NCBI GenBank assembly: GCA_000421065.1
Contig: ATWD01000002.1
Span: forward strand, 744,001-808,000
Source: Acidobacteriaceae bacterium TAA 166
Lineage (GTDB): Bacteria; Acidobacteriota; Terriglobia; Terriglobales; Acidobacteriaceae
Reading direction: 5' to 3'
DNA: 64,000 nucleotides
Shown here: piece after piece, positions 26,607-35,896 of the stretch
Position numbering within the stretch: position 1 is the first letter of the stretch
Layout: each line of letters begins with the position of its first letter
Translations under genes and position numbers: made by a program
Notes under the pieces: generated by a model
The model's input: only the letters and a program-made list of their open reading frames with translations
Database searches by the model: none
Told to the model about the DNA's origin: nothing

Positions 26607-27194
26607 ATGTTCGCGAAGTCCAAGCTTATTCCGCTTATATTTCTTTCGTTGATCGGCTGCGGCATTGCGCTCGCTTCGCCGGCACCTTCCCCTGCCGATC
26701 CTGGCCAGGGCTTCGGCCAGTCGATTAGCTGTTCGTCCGACGATGGCAAACGGCATTACTGCAACATCGATACCCGTGGCGGCGTCAGGATGTCACACCA
26801 GGTCAGCGGCTCTGCCTGCATCCAGGGACAGACCTGGGGCTATGACAATCGCGGCGTTTGGGTGGACCGCGGATGCCGCGCTGAGTTCGTCTCGGGAGGA
26901 AGGGGTAATGGCGGTGGCTATGGTGGAGGCTACGGCGGCGGAAATGGCGGTCGCCCTGGCAATGGCTATAACGGCGGTGGCTATAACGGTGGAAACCGAG
27001 CCCAGACCTTTACCTGCTCGTCGGACGATGGCAAGCGCCATTATTGCTCGGTTCCCGGCGGGGTAAATTCTGGCCGGATCTCCCTGTCGCGCCAGATCAG
27101 CGGTTCGTCCTGCGTTCAAGGACGGAGTTGGGGCTCGGATCGCAGGGGCGTGTGGGTGGATAAGGGCTGCCGGGCTGAGTTCCGGGGAAACTAA
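26607..27194 (+). CDS. Secreted protein with two DUF3011 repeats
   Basis: 195 residues: signal peptide (IPLIFLSLIGCGIALASP), then two copies of a ~50-residue DUF3011 module separated by a Gly/Tyr/Asn-rich linker (about 100-130, many GGGYGG units). Each module reads CSSDDGKRHYC ... QxSGSxCxQGxxWGxDxRGVWVDxGCRAEF, with four conserved Cys likely forming two disulfides. DUF3011 has no settled biochemical role; export, disulfides and repeats suggest an extracytoplasmic binding protein. AGAGG lies five bases before the ATG. The Gly-rich linker DNA is repetitive but is coding, not a mobile repeat. Confidence 0.85.
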   Translation: MFAKSKLIPLIFLSLIGCGIALASPAPSPADPGQGFGQSISCSSDDGKRHYCNIDTRGGVRMSHQVSGSACIQGQTWGYDNRGVWVDRGCRAEFVSGGRGNGGGYGGGYGGGNGGRPGNGYNGGGYNGGNRAQTFTCSSDDGKRHYCSVPGGVNSGRISLSRQISGSSCVQGRSWGSDRRGVWVDKGCRAEFRGN

Positions 27195-27301
27195 CCGTAA
27201 GGTCGGAAGGGCAAGAGCTCCATCCATGCAGCCCGATCGCGTGGGTGGAGCTTTGATGCATTTGGGGCTTATGGAAATATACTGCCCACAGAGCCTGGGC
27301 T

Positions 27302-28276
27302 ATGAACATTACACGACGCCGCGGAACGATCGCATTCTTTATCACTCTCGGCGTCCTGCTGGTGGGGCTTGCGGTTACGCTGAACATCGGATGGATCGTG
27401 CTGAACGAGCGTACCGTGGCGCTCGCGGTGCTGGGCATTATTCTGTTCGCCCTGTTGATTGCTGGAGTGGTGCTCAACACAGTTTTTCTGGTGCGTGAGG
27501 TTCGCCGCAACGAGCGGCAGGACTCTTTCCTGAATGCGGTGACGCACGAGCTCAAGACACCGATCGCAAGCATCCGGCTTTACCTGGAGACGCTGCAACG
27601 GCATCCGGTCGATGAGGCGCAGAAACAACAGTTTTATACCGCGATGCTGGCGGACTCCGACCGCCTGCTGGCTACCGTTGAACAAGTGCTGAAGGCGGGG
27701 CAGCTAGGACAGCGCAACCGGCAACAGAATCGCACGCTCGTCGATCTTGAGCCTCTGCTTGCCGACTGCATTGCGATCACACTCAAGCGCCACCATCTTC
27801 ACCAGGATGCAATTGAGATGGAGCCGATCTCGGGCGGCGTCCATCTACGCGTCCTGGCGATCGCTGAAGATTTGAGAACCGCGATCCTGAATGTGCTGGA
27901 TAACGCCGTGAAGTATTCTCCGGACGGAGTCAGGATACGCTGTTCGCTGTCGATCACGCATTACACCTGGGCGACGCTGCGCATTACCGACTCCGGCATC
28001 GGCCTTCCTCCTAATCAACATAAACGAATCTTTCATCGCTTCTATCGCGTTCCGGGTCGTACGGTGCTGCGCATCAAAGGCACGGGGCTTGGGCTGTTTC
28101 TGGTTCGTACGATCGCGCGGCAGCACGGGGGGAATGCCACGGCTACGAGTCCGGGCCTGAACCAGGGCACGACGATTACATTGACGCTTCCGCTGAGCAC
28201 TCCGAAGACAGAGGGCTCACTGGCGACGGTCGAGGATCGTCAGGGACGGAGCCGGAACAGGGAGGGAAAGGCATGA
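27302..28276 (+). CDS. Membrane sensor histidine kinase
   Basis: 324 residues. Two adjacent membrane helices (about 10-32 and 40-64) leave almost no periplasmic sensor loop. A HisKA domain with His82 in NAVTHELKTPIASI and an HATPase_c domain (LRTAILNVLDNAVKYS, DSGIGLP, FYRVPG, GTGLGLFLVR) follow. With so little outside the membrane it may sense membrane state or an internal cue. Its stop overlaps the start of the response regulator (ATGA), so the pair is translationally coupled. Confidence 0.93.
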   Translation: MNITRRRGTIAFFITLGVLLVGLAVTLNIGWIVLNERTVALAVLGIILFALLIAGVVLNTVFLVREVRRNERQDSFLNAVTHELKTPIASIRLYLETLQRHPVDEAQKQQFYTAMLADSDRLLATVEQVLKAGQLGQRNRQQNRTLVDLEPLLADCIAITLKRHHLHQDAIEMEPISGGVHLRVLAIAEDLRTAILNVLDNAVKYSPDGVRIRCSLSITHYTWATLRITDSGIGLPPNQHKRIFHRFYRVPGRTVLRIKGTGLGLFLVRTIARQHGGNATATSPGLNQGTTITLTLPLSTPKTEGSLATVEDRQGRSRNREGKA

Positions 28277-29028
28277 ACACGGCAAAAGATCAGGAGGCTC
28301 TCCTTATCGCCGTCATCGAGGATGAAGAGCACCTGGCGCACGGTCTCCTCTTCAATCTTCAGGCCGAGGGCTACCGGACGCATCATGAGTCCGATGGAGA
28401 CGCCGCTCTTGAGTATCTTCTACACGCCGATGATGCGATTGCTGCGGTCGTGCTGGACTGCATGCTTCCGGGCAGGGACGGCGTCGAGATTGTGCGCGCC
28501 CTTCGAGAGGCGCAACGCTACACTCCAGTGTTGATGCTGACGGCTCGCTCTCGTCCCGAGGAGGTACTGGAAGGGCTGGAGGCGGGTGCCGACGACTATC
28601 TTGCGAAGCCCTTCGACCTGAGCATCCTGCTGGTGAGGATTAAGTCGCTGCTTCGGCGGACTGCCTGGCAGCGTAACCATGTTGCTGCGACGACTGAAAC
28701 CGCGAGTTCGGCAATGGCTTCTCCAGAATATCACTTCAACCATCGCACGATCCGGTTTGAAGAGTTGGAGCTGGTGGCGCCGAACCGCACGACGCATCTG
28801 ACGGTCATGGAAGCGGACCTTCTGCGATACCTGACGGAGCGCGTGGGGCAGATCGTCTCCCGCAAGGAGATCCTTGAACAGGTGTGGCGGGTTCACGAGG
28901 ATACCGATACGCGAGCTATCGACAACTTCATCGTCCGGCTGCGCCGCTACATCGAAGACGACCCGGCGCATCCGCAGCATCTGCTGACCGTACGCGGGGT
29001 GGGCTACCGCTTCCTGGCGAATCCGTAA
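28273..29028 (+). CDS. OmpR/PhoB-family response regulator
   Basis: 251 residues. The receiver has the acidic residues in VIEDEEH, phosphoacceptor Asp62 in VVLDCMLPGRDG, the Thr in LMLTARS and Lys in YLAKPFDL. The C-terminal winged helix (LTVMEADLLRYLTERVGQIVSRKEILEQVW to TVRGVGYRF) is complete. It is encoded with, and presumably phosphorylated by, the preceding kinase. The target genes are unknown; the neighbouring DUF3011, PLD-like or LptFG genes are possible. Confidence 0.93.
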   Translation: MNTAKDQEALLIAVIEDEEHLAHGLLFNLQAEGYRTHHESDGDAALEYLLHADDAIAAVVLDCMLPGRDGVEIVRALREAQRYTPVLMLTARSRPEEVLEGLEAGADDYLAKPFDLSILLVRIKSLLRRTAWQRNHVAATTETASSAMASPEYHFNHRTIRFEELELVAPNRTTHLTVMEADLLRYLTERVGQIVSRKEILEQVWRVHEDTDTRAIDNFIVRLRRYIEDDPAHPQHLLTVRGVGYRFLANP

Positions 29029-29165
29029 TCGATGTTTTTGTTACATCGCTGTGATACAAGCGCCGTATAGTTCACAGGAATATTGCATCTCCCGATCTGT
29101 CCTCCCCATGAAGACCAGCGATTCAATCAAGCTGGCGTCCAGTTTTGAACAAATCGGAGAAGTGG

Positions 29166-30884
29166 ATGAGCGATCTCGCAAACGCCAGAACCTCGGGAAG
29201 CCTTACCGCCAAGTTCTGGCGGGGAGAGCGCATGTGCCTGATTGGCATGGACGTCAAAGATCCGGAGCCTGATTTTGTCGGCTTCTCGATCGAGGTTGAG
29301 AGTCCCGGGAAGAAGACTTTCTCTCCGCTTCGCAACCGTCTTGCCTTCTCTTATGATCAAGCCGCGAAGAAGGCCGTGAATGGGTTCCGCAACTACCCTT
29401 CCCCTGAGGCGCCGTTTCAGAAGTTCCGGTGGCTTCACTTCCCCTACGACCCCAAGGACGGGACCTACAAGTATCGCGTGACGAAGCAGCATATGCCCTC
29501 CGACGACAAGCTGGTCGCAGGGGATAGCGTGACCGTCGACATCTCACTGTCCAAAGAGATCTATAGCGACTTTCTCGATATCGGCTTTACGCGAAGCTTC
29601 GCGTCTTCGCAGGCTTATGTCGATAAATTCCACAACGATCCCGATGTCATTCCGAAGAGCGGCACTTCGGGAATGTCGTTCGACAAATCGAAGTCTCCGG
29701 CAGGGGTGTATGAGTGGCTCGGATTTGAGGCTTACCATCTGCTGTTTTCGACTCTGGATGAGGTCGTCAACGATAAGACTCTTTCGCTCGATGTCTTCGC
29801 CTACGATCTCGACGAGCCGGATGTGGTGGGCAGGTTCGCTGCCCTGGGCTCGCGGCTGCGTATTATCATTGACGACTCCGCCAGCCATGGCAAAGCGACG
29901 AACGATGCCTCGATCGCAGCCGTCAAGCTGACCGGCACGGCCGGCCCCGATCATGTCCACCGCATGCACTTCACCAGCCTGCAGCACAATAAGGTACTGA
30001 TCGTGAAGAAGAACGGCAAGGCGATCAAGGTCCTGTTCGGCTCGACCAACTTCAGCTTTCGTGGAATCTATATACAGGCGAATAACACCCTAGTGTTTAC
30101 CAACGAGGATGTGGCCGGTCTCTTCTCTCAATACTTCGACCTCGCGTTTGCCGACTCTCCCGGATTTACCTCCAATGCGCTGTTTCAGGACTGGCATCCG
30201 GTAAAGATCAAGGGGGAGCCGAACCTGCAGCTGTGCTTTGCTCCTCACAGCTCCGCGGATCTCTCGCTCGGGCCAGTGGGACAGGCGATCGACGATGCAA
30301 GGTCCTCGGTGTTTTTTGCCATCGCCTTTCTCTACGAGACCAAGTCGGGCGCGGTGCGAACGGCCATCGACAATCTGATGAAGAGGGACCTCTTCAGCTA
30401 TGGCATCTCCGACAAGACCAGTTCGCTCGAGATCACCAAGCCGGACGGCAGCGTCGCTCTGGTTCCCTTCAGCTATCTGGCCAAGAATGCGCCTCCTCCG
30501 TTCTCGGAAGAGTGGAGTGGAGGTTTCGGCATCACGGAACATAACAAGTTTGTCGTCACCGATTTTAACCTTGCCAGCGCACGGGTTTATACCGGCTCCT
30601 CGAATCTCTCGCCCTCGGGAGAGACCAAAAACGGTGACAATATGATCGTTATCAACGATCAGAGAGTCGCAACCTCGTATGCGATCGATGCCCTGCGCAT
30701 CTTCGACCATCTGGACTTTCGCGCGCGCATGAGCCAGGCGTCGAAGCTAAAGGCGCACGATGCCCAGAAGGCGCTTACGCTGCAGAAGCCGATCGCGATC
30801 AGCGGGGAGAAGGAGAGCTGGTTTGCCTCCTCCTATGTCAAGGGGGATCAGGCGGAGCGCGACCGGCTGCTCTTTTCCCACTAA
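29166..30884 (+). CDS. Phospholipase D-like protein with one degenerate HKD motif
   Basis: 572 residues from ATG 29166, which has GGAGA five bases upstream. Two PLD-type halves are visible. The first has HNKVLIVKK (His about 274) with GSTNFSFRG, where the HxKxxxxD Asp is replaced by Lys. The second has a complete HNKFVVTD (His about 459) with GSSNLSPSG. No signal peptide is seen, so it is likely cytosolic. The N-terminal ~110 residues are not part of the PLD fold and are unrecognised. The family includes phospholipases, nucleases and phosphatidyltransferases; the substrate cannot be told. Confidence 0.8.
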   Translation: MSDLANARTSGSLTAKFWRGERMCLIGMDVKDPEPDFVGFSIEVESPGKKTFSPLRNRLAFSYDQAAKKAVNGFRNYPSPEAPFQKFRWLHFPYDPKDGTYKYRVTKQHMPSDDKLVAGDSVTVDISLSKEIYSDFLDIGFTRSFASSQAYVDKFHNDPDVIPKSGTSGMSFDKSKSPAGVYEWLGFEAYHLLFSTLDEVVNDKTLSLDVFAYDLDEPDVVGRFAALGSRLRIIIDDSASHGKATNDASIAAVKLTGTAGPDHVHRMHFTSLQHNKVLIVKKNGKAIKVLFGSTNFSFRGIYIQANNTLVFTNEDVAGLFSQYFDLAFADSPGFTSNALFQDWHPVKIKGEPNLQLCFAPHSSADLSLGPVGQAIDDARSSVFFAIAFLYETKSGAVRTAIDNLMKRDLFSYGISDKTSSLEITKPDGSVALVPFSYLAKNAPPPFSEEWSGGFGITEHNKFVVTDFNLASARVYTGSSNLSPSGETKNGDNMIVINDQRVATSYAIDALRIFDHLDFRARMSQASKLKAHDAQKALTLQKPIAISGEKESWFASSYVKGDQAERDRLLFSH

Positions 30885-30950
30885 ATTCGATCTCCTGCAA
30901 TCGGGCTTGCTCCGTCGCGATAAACTCGAACGAGGGACAAGCTCCACCGC

Positions 30951-33320
30951 ATGCGCATCTTAACCCGGTACATTCTTCGCGAAGTTTCCTCACACGCCCT
31001 GCTGGGTGGCGTTTTGTTTACTTTTGTGCTGTACATGCGGTATCTGGGACCGATTCTTGAGTTGGTGGTGCGTAATTCAGCTTCGCTGCTCGACGTTCTC
31101 CGCATCTTTGCCTACCTTTTGCCCAACTTCCTGATCGTCACGATTCCCATGTCGGTCCTTGTAGGAATTCTGCTGGGGCTGTCACGGTTGGCCGCGGACT
31201 CAGAGATCACAGCGATGCGCGCTTCGGGAATGGGCGTACTCAGCTTTGTCCGCATCGTATCGATCGTCTCTTCCATTGCTGTCGCACTGGGGCTTTTGAA
31301 CTCGTTTTATCTGGCGCCGCAATCCGCGAGGGCCACGCTTGCTCTGCAGGATTCCCTGAAGTCGACCCAGGCCTCGTTCGAGGTGCAGCCTCGCGTCTTC
31401 TATGAAGACTTTCGCGACTACGTCCTCTACATCCAGGACGTTCGACCTGCGCAAGGAGCGGCCGTCTGGCGTCACGTCTTTCTCGCCGATCTGTCTCAGC
31501 CGGCGAATCCAAACGTTACCACGGCGGATCAGGCCGTCGTCGTCTCCGATGATTCGCAGAGCATCCATCTTCACCTGATCAATGGTGGGCAGCACCAGAC
31601 TTTACCGACAGACCCGAATCAGTACAACATCTCGACCTTCGCTTCGACGGACCTTTCGATTCAGACCGGAGTCCAGGAGGATCCACATCTCGGCCGATCG
31701 GATACTCCCATCCTTGCGTTGTCTCTGCCGGAGCTCTGGAAGTTGGGACACTCGCCGGATGGCACGATCAAGGGATTGCCCACCCGCATCTACTGGATCG
31801 AGATCAACCGGCGCTTTTCCTATCCGTTTGCCTGCCTGGTGCTGATGCTGATCGGCGTTCCGTTGGGAATCTCCTCGAAGCGTGGAGGCAAGTCTACGGG
31901 ATTCGTCCTGACCATTGCGCTGGTCTTTATCTATTACACGCTCTCGCAGATTGGCATAGCGTTCGCTAAGAACGGAAAGCTCTCTCCCTTTCTCGGAGTG
32001 TGGGGAGCGAACTTTCTCTTCGCGATTGCGGGAATTTTTCTTCTTTACCAGATGTCGCGCGGCGGTATCGCCCTGAGTTTGCTTTCTACCGCGGGGGCGG
32101 AAGCGTACAGATTCTTCAACCGCTTTGCGCAGGGGCGAAAGCTTATCTCGGGGAACAACTTCAATATTGGGTCTCTGCTGAGACGCTTTCGCAGCACCTT
32201 CCACATTCAATTTCCGCTGCTGCTCGACGACTATGTCATGCGTGAATATGTCACCAACTTCGCGGTGATCCTGCTCTCTTTCTCAGCCCTCTTTTTGATC
32301 TTCACGACGTTTGAGCTGATCGGCGACATCATTCGCAACCGCACGCCGCTGGTGACCGTTGGCGAATACCTTATAAACCTGATCCCTTTCATTCTCTATA
32401 ACGTCACCCCGCTCTGCGCTTTGGTCGCCGTGCTGGTCACGTTCGGTTCGCTTAGCCGCTCTTCAGAGATGACGGCCATGAAGGCCACAGGAATCAGTCT
32501 TTATCGCATCATCGCTCCTATCCTGATGACGACCTTGCTGATCGCCGGGGGGCTCTTCGCCTTCGATGAACTTTATCTTCCCGCGGCGAATCGACGCCAG
32601 GAGGCTCTCCGTTCCGTCATCAAAGACAAGCCGGCGCAGACGTTTCTGCGTCCCGATAGGAAGTGGATCTCCGGGCAGGCCGGTTCTACGGGCTCACCCT
32701 CGCGAATCTTTTACTATCAATTTTTCGACGCCAACAAGAATGTCTTTGCCAATCTGACGGTCTTTGAGTTTGATCCGGTGACGTTCGCGTTGAAGCGGCG
32801 CATCTTTGCCGCGTCCACTCATTGGAATGAGCCTGCGGGACAGTGGGTCTTCGAAAATGGATGGCAACGTACGTTCGTGGGAGAGACTATCTCTTCGTAT
32901 GAGCCCTTTACGGTGACCGCCTTCGCCGATATCCATGAACAGCCGTCCTACTTCGTCAAGGAAGATCGGCCGGCACAGGAGATGAGCTATCACGAACTGT
33001 CGCACTACATCTCGGATCTCAACCAATCGGGATTCGATACCAAGCGGTTGAGCGTGCAATTGAACCGCAAGCTCTCCTACCCAATGATCACGCTGGTCAT
33101 GGCGGTGCTGGCGATTCCCTTTGCGCTATCCATGGGCAAACGCGGATCGCTTGCCGGAGTTGCCACGGCGATCGGTCTCGCCATTGCCTATTGGGTGGTC
33201 GATGCAGTGTTTACGGATATGGGCTACGTCAATACATTGCCGGCGATGCTGGCGGCTTGGAGTCCAGATCTTCTCTTCGGGATTGCCGGAAGCTATCTTC
33301 TGCTTCGGACTCCGACGTAA
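30951..33320 (+). CDS. Fused LptF-LptG lipopolysaccharide export permease
   Basis: 789 residues containing two consecutive YjgP/YjgQ permease units. The first (about 1-385) begins MRILTRYILREVSSHALLGG, has LGLSRLAADSEITAMRASGMG, a periplasmic beta domain and SYPFACLVLMLIGVPLGI. The second (from about residue 423) begins DDYVMREYVTNFAVILL and has GSLSRSSEMTAMKATGIS, a second periplasmic domain and SYPMITLVMAVLAIPFALS. In proteobacteria these are separate LptF and LptG subunits forming the inner-membrane LPS extractor with LptB2. Here both halves are one polypeptide with about 12 helices, fixing 1:1 stoichiometry. lptB, lptC and lptA are not adjacent. Confidence 0.88.
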   Translation: MRILTRYILREVSSHALLGGVLFTFVLYMRYLGPILELVVRNSASLLDVLRIFAYLLPNFLIVTIPMSVLVGILLGLSRLAADSEITAMRASGMGVLSFVRIVSIVSSIAVALGLLNSFYLAPQSARATLALQDSLKSTQASFEVQPRVFYEDFRDYVLYIQDVRPAQGAAVWRHVFLADLSQPANPNVTTADQAVVVSDDSQSIHLHLINGGQHQTLPTDPNQYNISTFASTDLSIQTGVQEDPHLGRSDTPILALSLPELWKLGHSPDGTIKGLPTRIYWIEINRRFSYPFACLVLMLIGVPLGISSKRGGKSTGFVLTIALVFIYYTLSQIGIAFAKNGKLSPFLGVWGANFLFAIAGIFLLYQMSRGGIALSLLSTAGAEAYRFFNRFAQGRKLISGNNFNIGSLLRRFRSTFHIQFPLLLDDYVMREYVTNFAVILLSFSALFLIFTTFELIGDIIRNRTPLVTVGEYLINLIPFILYNVTPLCALVAVLVTFGSLSRSSEMTAMKATGISLYRIIAPILMTTLLIAGGLFAFDELYLPAANRRQEALRSVIKDKPAQTFLRPDRKWISGQAGSTGSPSRIFYYQFFDANKNVFANLTVFEFDPVTFALKRRIFAASTHWNEPAGQWVFENGWQRTFVGETISSYEPFTVTAFADIHEQPSYFVKEDRPAQEMSYHELSHYISDLNQSGFDTKRLSVQLNRKLSYPMITLVMAVLAIPFALSMGKRGSLAGVATAIGLAIAYWVVDAVFTDMGYVNTLPAMLAAWSPDLLFGIAGSYLLLRTPT

Positions 33321-33366
33321 CGGTCAGGTCGAATTTGCGCCACGACTGGCCTACACTGGAAAGACG

Positions 33367-34002
33367 ATGATTCTTCGATCTTCCCTCGTCCTCGCAGCCT
33401 TTATAACGACATCCGCCACTGCCCAGACGGCGCCGGCTCTCTCCAGAGCAACTCCTGACAATCCGCCTTCGATTCCAAAGGTCGAGGGCACTCCCAAAGA
33501 TCTTTACGCCCTGCGTTATATCGATACTCAGGTCGGCACGGGAGAGGTGGCGAAGCCGCAACAGTACTACACCGTTCATTACACCGGGTGGCTTCCTGAT
33601 GGCACAAAGTTCGACTCTTCGCATGATCATCCCGGCGATGAACCAATCGTATTCCCCTATGGAGCGCGCCAAGTCATCGCCGGATGGGATACGGGATTCG
33701 AAGGAATGCATGTGGGAGGCAAGCGCCGCCTCTATATTCCTTACCAGCTTGCTTATGGGGAGTCTGGCCGACCCCCTGTCATCCCTCCCAAGGCCAATCT
33801 GATCTTCGATGTTGAACTGGTCGCCCAGTCCGACACGCCTCCCGAGCCGAAGCAGCCGCCTGCTCCAGAGGCCGAGCCTCAGGGGTCCAGTCCCGAGAAA
33901 CCTCAGGCTTCCGATCAGCCGGAAGGCGAAAAGCCCGCGACACCTTCACCGACGACCGCACCCGGCTCCGGAGGAAGATCCTCGCAACATCAACCACAAT
34001 AA
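33367..34002 (+). CDS. Secreted FKBP-type peptidyl-prolyl isomerase with Pro-rich tail
   Basis: 211 residues. A signal peptide (MILRSSLVLAAFITTSATAQ) is followed by an FKBP domain (about 60-155): YYTVHYTGWLPDGTKFDSS, PIVFPYGARQVIAGWDTGFEGM, GGKRRLYIPYQLAYG and PPKANLIFDVEL, with the proline-binding aromatic residues kept. The last ~55 residues are rich in Pro, Glu, Gln and Ser with no fold, perhaps a cell-wall spacer. The long frame from 33121 is just overlap with the LptFG gene; ATG 33367 gives the signal peptide. Confidence 0.92.
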   Translation: MILRSSLVLAAFITTSATAQTAPALSRATPDNPPSIPKVEGTPKDLYALRYIDTQVGTGEVAKPQQYYTVHYTGWLPDGTKFDSSHDHPGDEPIVFPYGARQVIAGWDTGFEGMHVGGKRRLYIPYQLAYGESGRPPVIPPKANLIFDVELVAQSDTPPEPKQPPAPEAEPQGSSPEKPQASDQPEGEKPATPSPTTAPGSGGRSSQHQPQ

Positions 34003-34105
34003 TCGATATGAAAGCGCAGGAGGGTTCACACCTGCCTGCTTCCGAATTCCACGCACCCTAGCGACCATCACAGATATCCAATACCTGGACGTACACTGAT
34101 CTCTC

Positions 34106-35896
34106 ATGTTTGATCGTCTCAGACCTCTCAATCCGTATCTCAAGCGTTACTGGAAGTCGCTGGCATGGGGCGGCGTTGCGGTCGTCATCTACAACGTCGT
34201 CAAGGTGCTGGTCCCCATCGTCATCGGACACGCTATCGACGATATGCGCCACGACGTTACGGAGCAGAAGGTTCTCTTCCATGGCCTGCGCCTGCTGCTG
34301 GTCGCTGCTTGCTCGGCTGTCTTTCTTTACATCACGCGCCAGGTGATCATTGGGGCATCGCGCGAGATCGAATACGATCTGCGCAATGACCTCTTCGCCA
34401 ATCTTGAGCGACAGTCTCCGAGCTTCTATCACACGCATCGCACCGGCGACATCATGGCCCGTACGACGAACGACCTCAACGCCGTTCGACAGCTTCTGGG
34501 GCCGGCCATCATGTATAGCGCGAATACCCTGGTCTTCACCTGCGCCGCGTTGCCGTTCATGTATCGGATCAGCCCGAAGCTGACGTTCTTAGCCTTTGTG
34601 CCTCTCCCGGCGGCCTCCGTGCTGGTGCAGTACTTCGGCAACCGAATCCATCGGCGGTTTGAGCGCATTCAGTCGATGTTCTCGGACATCTCCGCCAAGG
34701 CGCAGGAGAACTTCTCGGGAGCGAGGCTGATCCGCGCCTTCGCCCAGGAGGAGGCCGAGATCGCCTCCTTCGAAGAGGCGAACCAGGAGTATATCCGCCG
34801 CAGTCTTCATCTTGTTCGCCTGATGGCCATGCTGTGGCCCACGCTTGAGTTCGTGCTGGGCCTCTCTCTGATGATTACGCTTCTCATCGGCGGCCATGAG
34901 GTCGTTCAGCACCGCATCAGCGTGGGGGAGTTCACCAGCTTCAACGTGTATATGGTGCAGTTGATCTGGCCGATCATTGCCATTGGCTGGGTCGTGAATC
35001 TTTTTCAACGCGGAACGGCTTCGGTGGCGCGTATCGACGAGCTGCTCAAACAGCAGCCCACCATCGCGGATGATCCTGCGCTGCTTGTCCGCCGTCAGGA
35101 TATCGATGACCATGCCTCGGCGTCTGCGCTTCCGCAGGGTTCGATTCGCGGAGAGATCCGGTTTCAGAATCTCTCCTTCGCTTATCAGGGAGGACCGACC
35201 GTCCTTCATGACATCAATCTCACCATCCCCGCAGGCTCTTCCCTTGCGATTGTCGGCCCCACAGGATCGGGAAAGTCAACGCTGGTCTCCCTAATCGCGC
35301 GGCTCGAAGACGCAGCTCCCGGGATGGTGCTGATCGACGAACAGCCCATCCGCTCTTTTCCTCTCGCGGAGCTTCGCACTAGCCTCGGTTTTGTCCCCCA
35401 GGAGACGTTTCTCTTCTCCGACACCATCCGTCACAATATTTCTTTTGGCGCTCCCCACGCAACAGACGAACAGATCGAAGACTCCGCCGCGATCGCGCAT
35501 ATCCGCACGGAAATCCTGGAGTTTCCGCGCGGCTTCGATACCATGGTCGGGGAGCGCGGCGTGACTCTTTCCGGCGGACAGAAGCAGCGTACGGCGATCG
35601 CCCGCGCCATTATCCGCGATCCGCGCGTGTTGATCCTCGACGATGCTCTCGCGTCCGTGGATACCTATACGGAGGAGCGCATTCTGCAGGGACTGGCCAA
35701 GGTGATGCAGGGTCGCACCACCATCTTCATCTCGCACCGTATCTCGACCGCGCGCAGTGCGGATCAGATCGCCGTGCTGGTGCAGGGCCGCATCGCGGAG
35801 CTAGGAACGCACGATGAGCTGCTCCTGCTCAACGGCTATTACACAAGCCTCTTCGAGAAACAGCGTCTTGAAGAGGAGATCTCGGTCGCCAGTTAA
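34106..35896 (+). CDS. ABC exporter, fused permease-ATPase half transporter
   Basis: 596 residues: six-helix permease domain (about 15-310) then ATPase (about 345-585) with Walker A GPTGSGKST at 384, Q-loop FVPQET, signature LSGGQKQR, Walker B VLILDDA, D-loop ASVD and switch His in ISHR. The residue after the Walker B Asp is Asp, not the common catalytic Glu, as in the YheI/MdlA-like subgroup where half transporters often pair with another subunit. No second half gene is adjacent. Substrate could be drug, lipid or peptide. The stop overlaps the convergent phosphatase gene by 4 bp. Confidence 0.9.
   Translation: MFDRLRPLNPYLKRYWKSLAWGGVAVVIYNVVKVLVPIVIGHAIDDMRHDVTEQKVLFHGLRLLLVAACSAVFLYITRQVIIGASREIEYDLRNDLFANLERQSPSFYHTHRTGDIMARTTNDLNAVRQLLGPAIMYSANTLVFTCAALPFMYRISPKLTFLAFVPLPAASVLVQYFGNRIHRRFERIQSMFSDISAKAQENFSGARLIRAFAQEEAEIASFEEANQEYIRRSLHLVRLMAMLWPTLEFVLGLSLMITLLIGGHEVVQHRISVGEFTSFNVYMVQLIWPIIAIGWVVNLFQRGTASVARIDELLKQQPTIADDPALLVRRQDIDDHASASALPQGSIRGEIRFQNLSFAYQGGPTVLHDINLTIPAGSSLAIVGPTGSGKSTLVSLIARLEDAAPGMVLIDEQPIRSFPLAELRTSLGFVPQETFLFSDTIRHNISFGAPHATDEQIEDSAAIAHIRTEILEFPRGFDTMVGERGVTLSGGQKQRTAIARAIIRDPRVLILDDALASVDTYTEERILQGLAKVMQGRTTIFISHRISTARSADQIAVLVQGRIAELGTHDELLLLNGYYTSLFEKQRLEEEISVAS

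Noticed and set aside
26900-27000. GGCGGTGGCTATGG-type repeats
   Set aside because: They are coding for the Gly/Tyr/Asn linker of the DUF3011 protein, not a CRISPR or mobile repeat.
29032-29050. Weak hairpin CGATGT/ACATCG after the response regulator
   Set aside because: A six-base stem with a T-rich loop and no T-tract after it; too weak to call a terminator.
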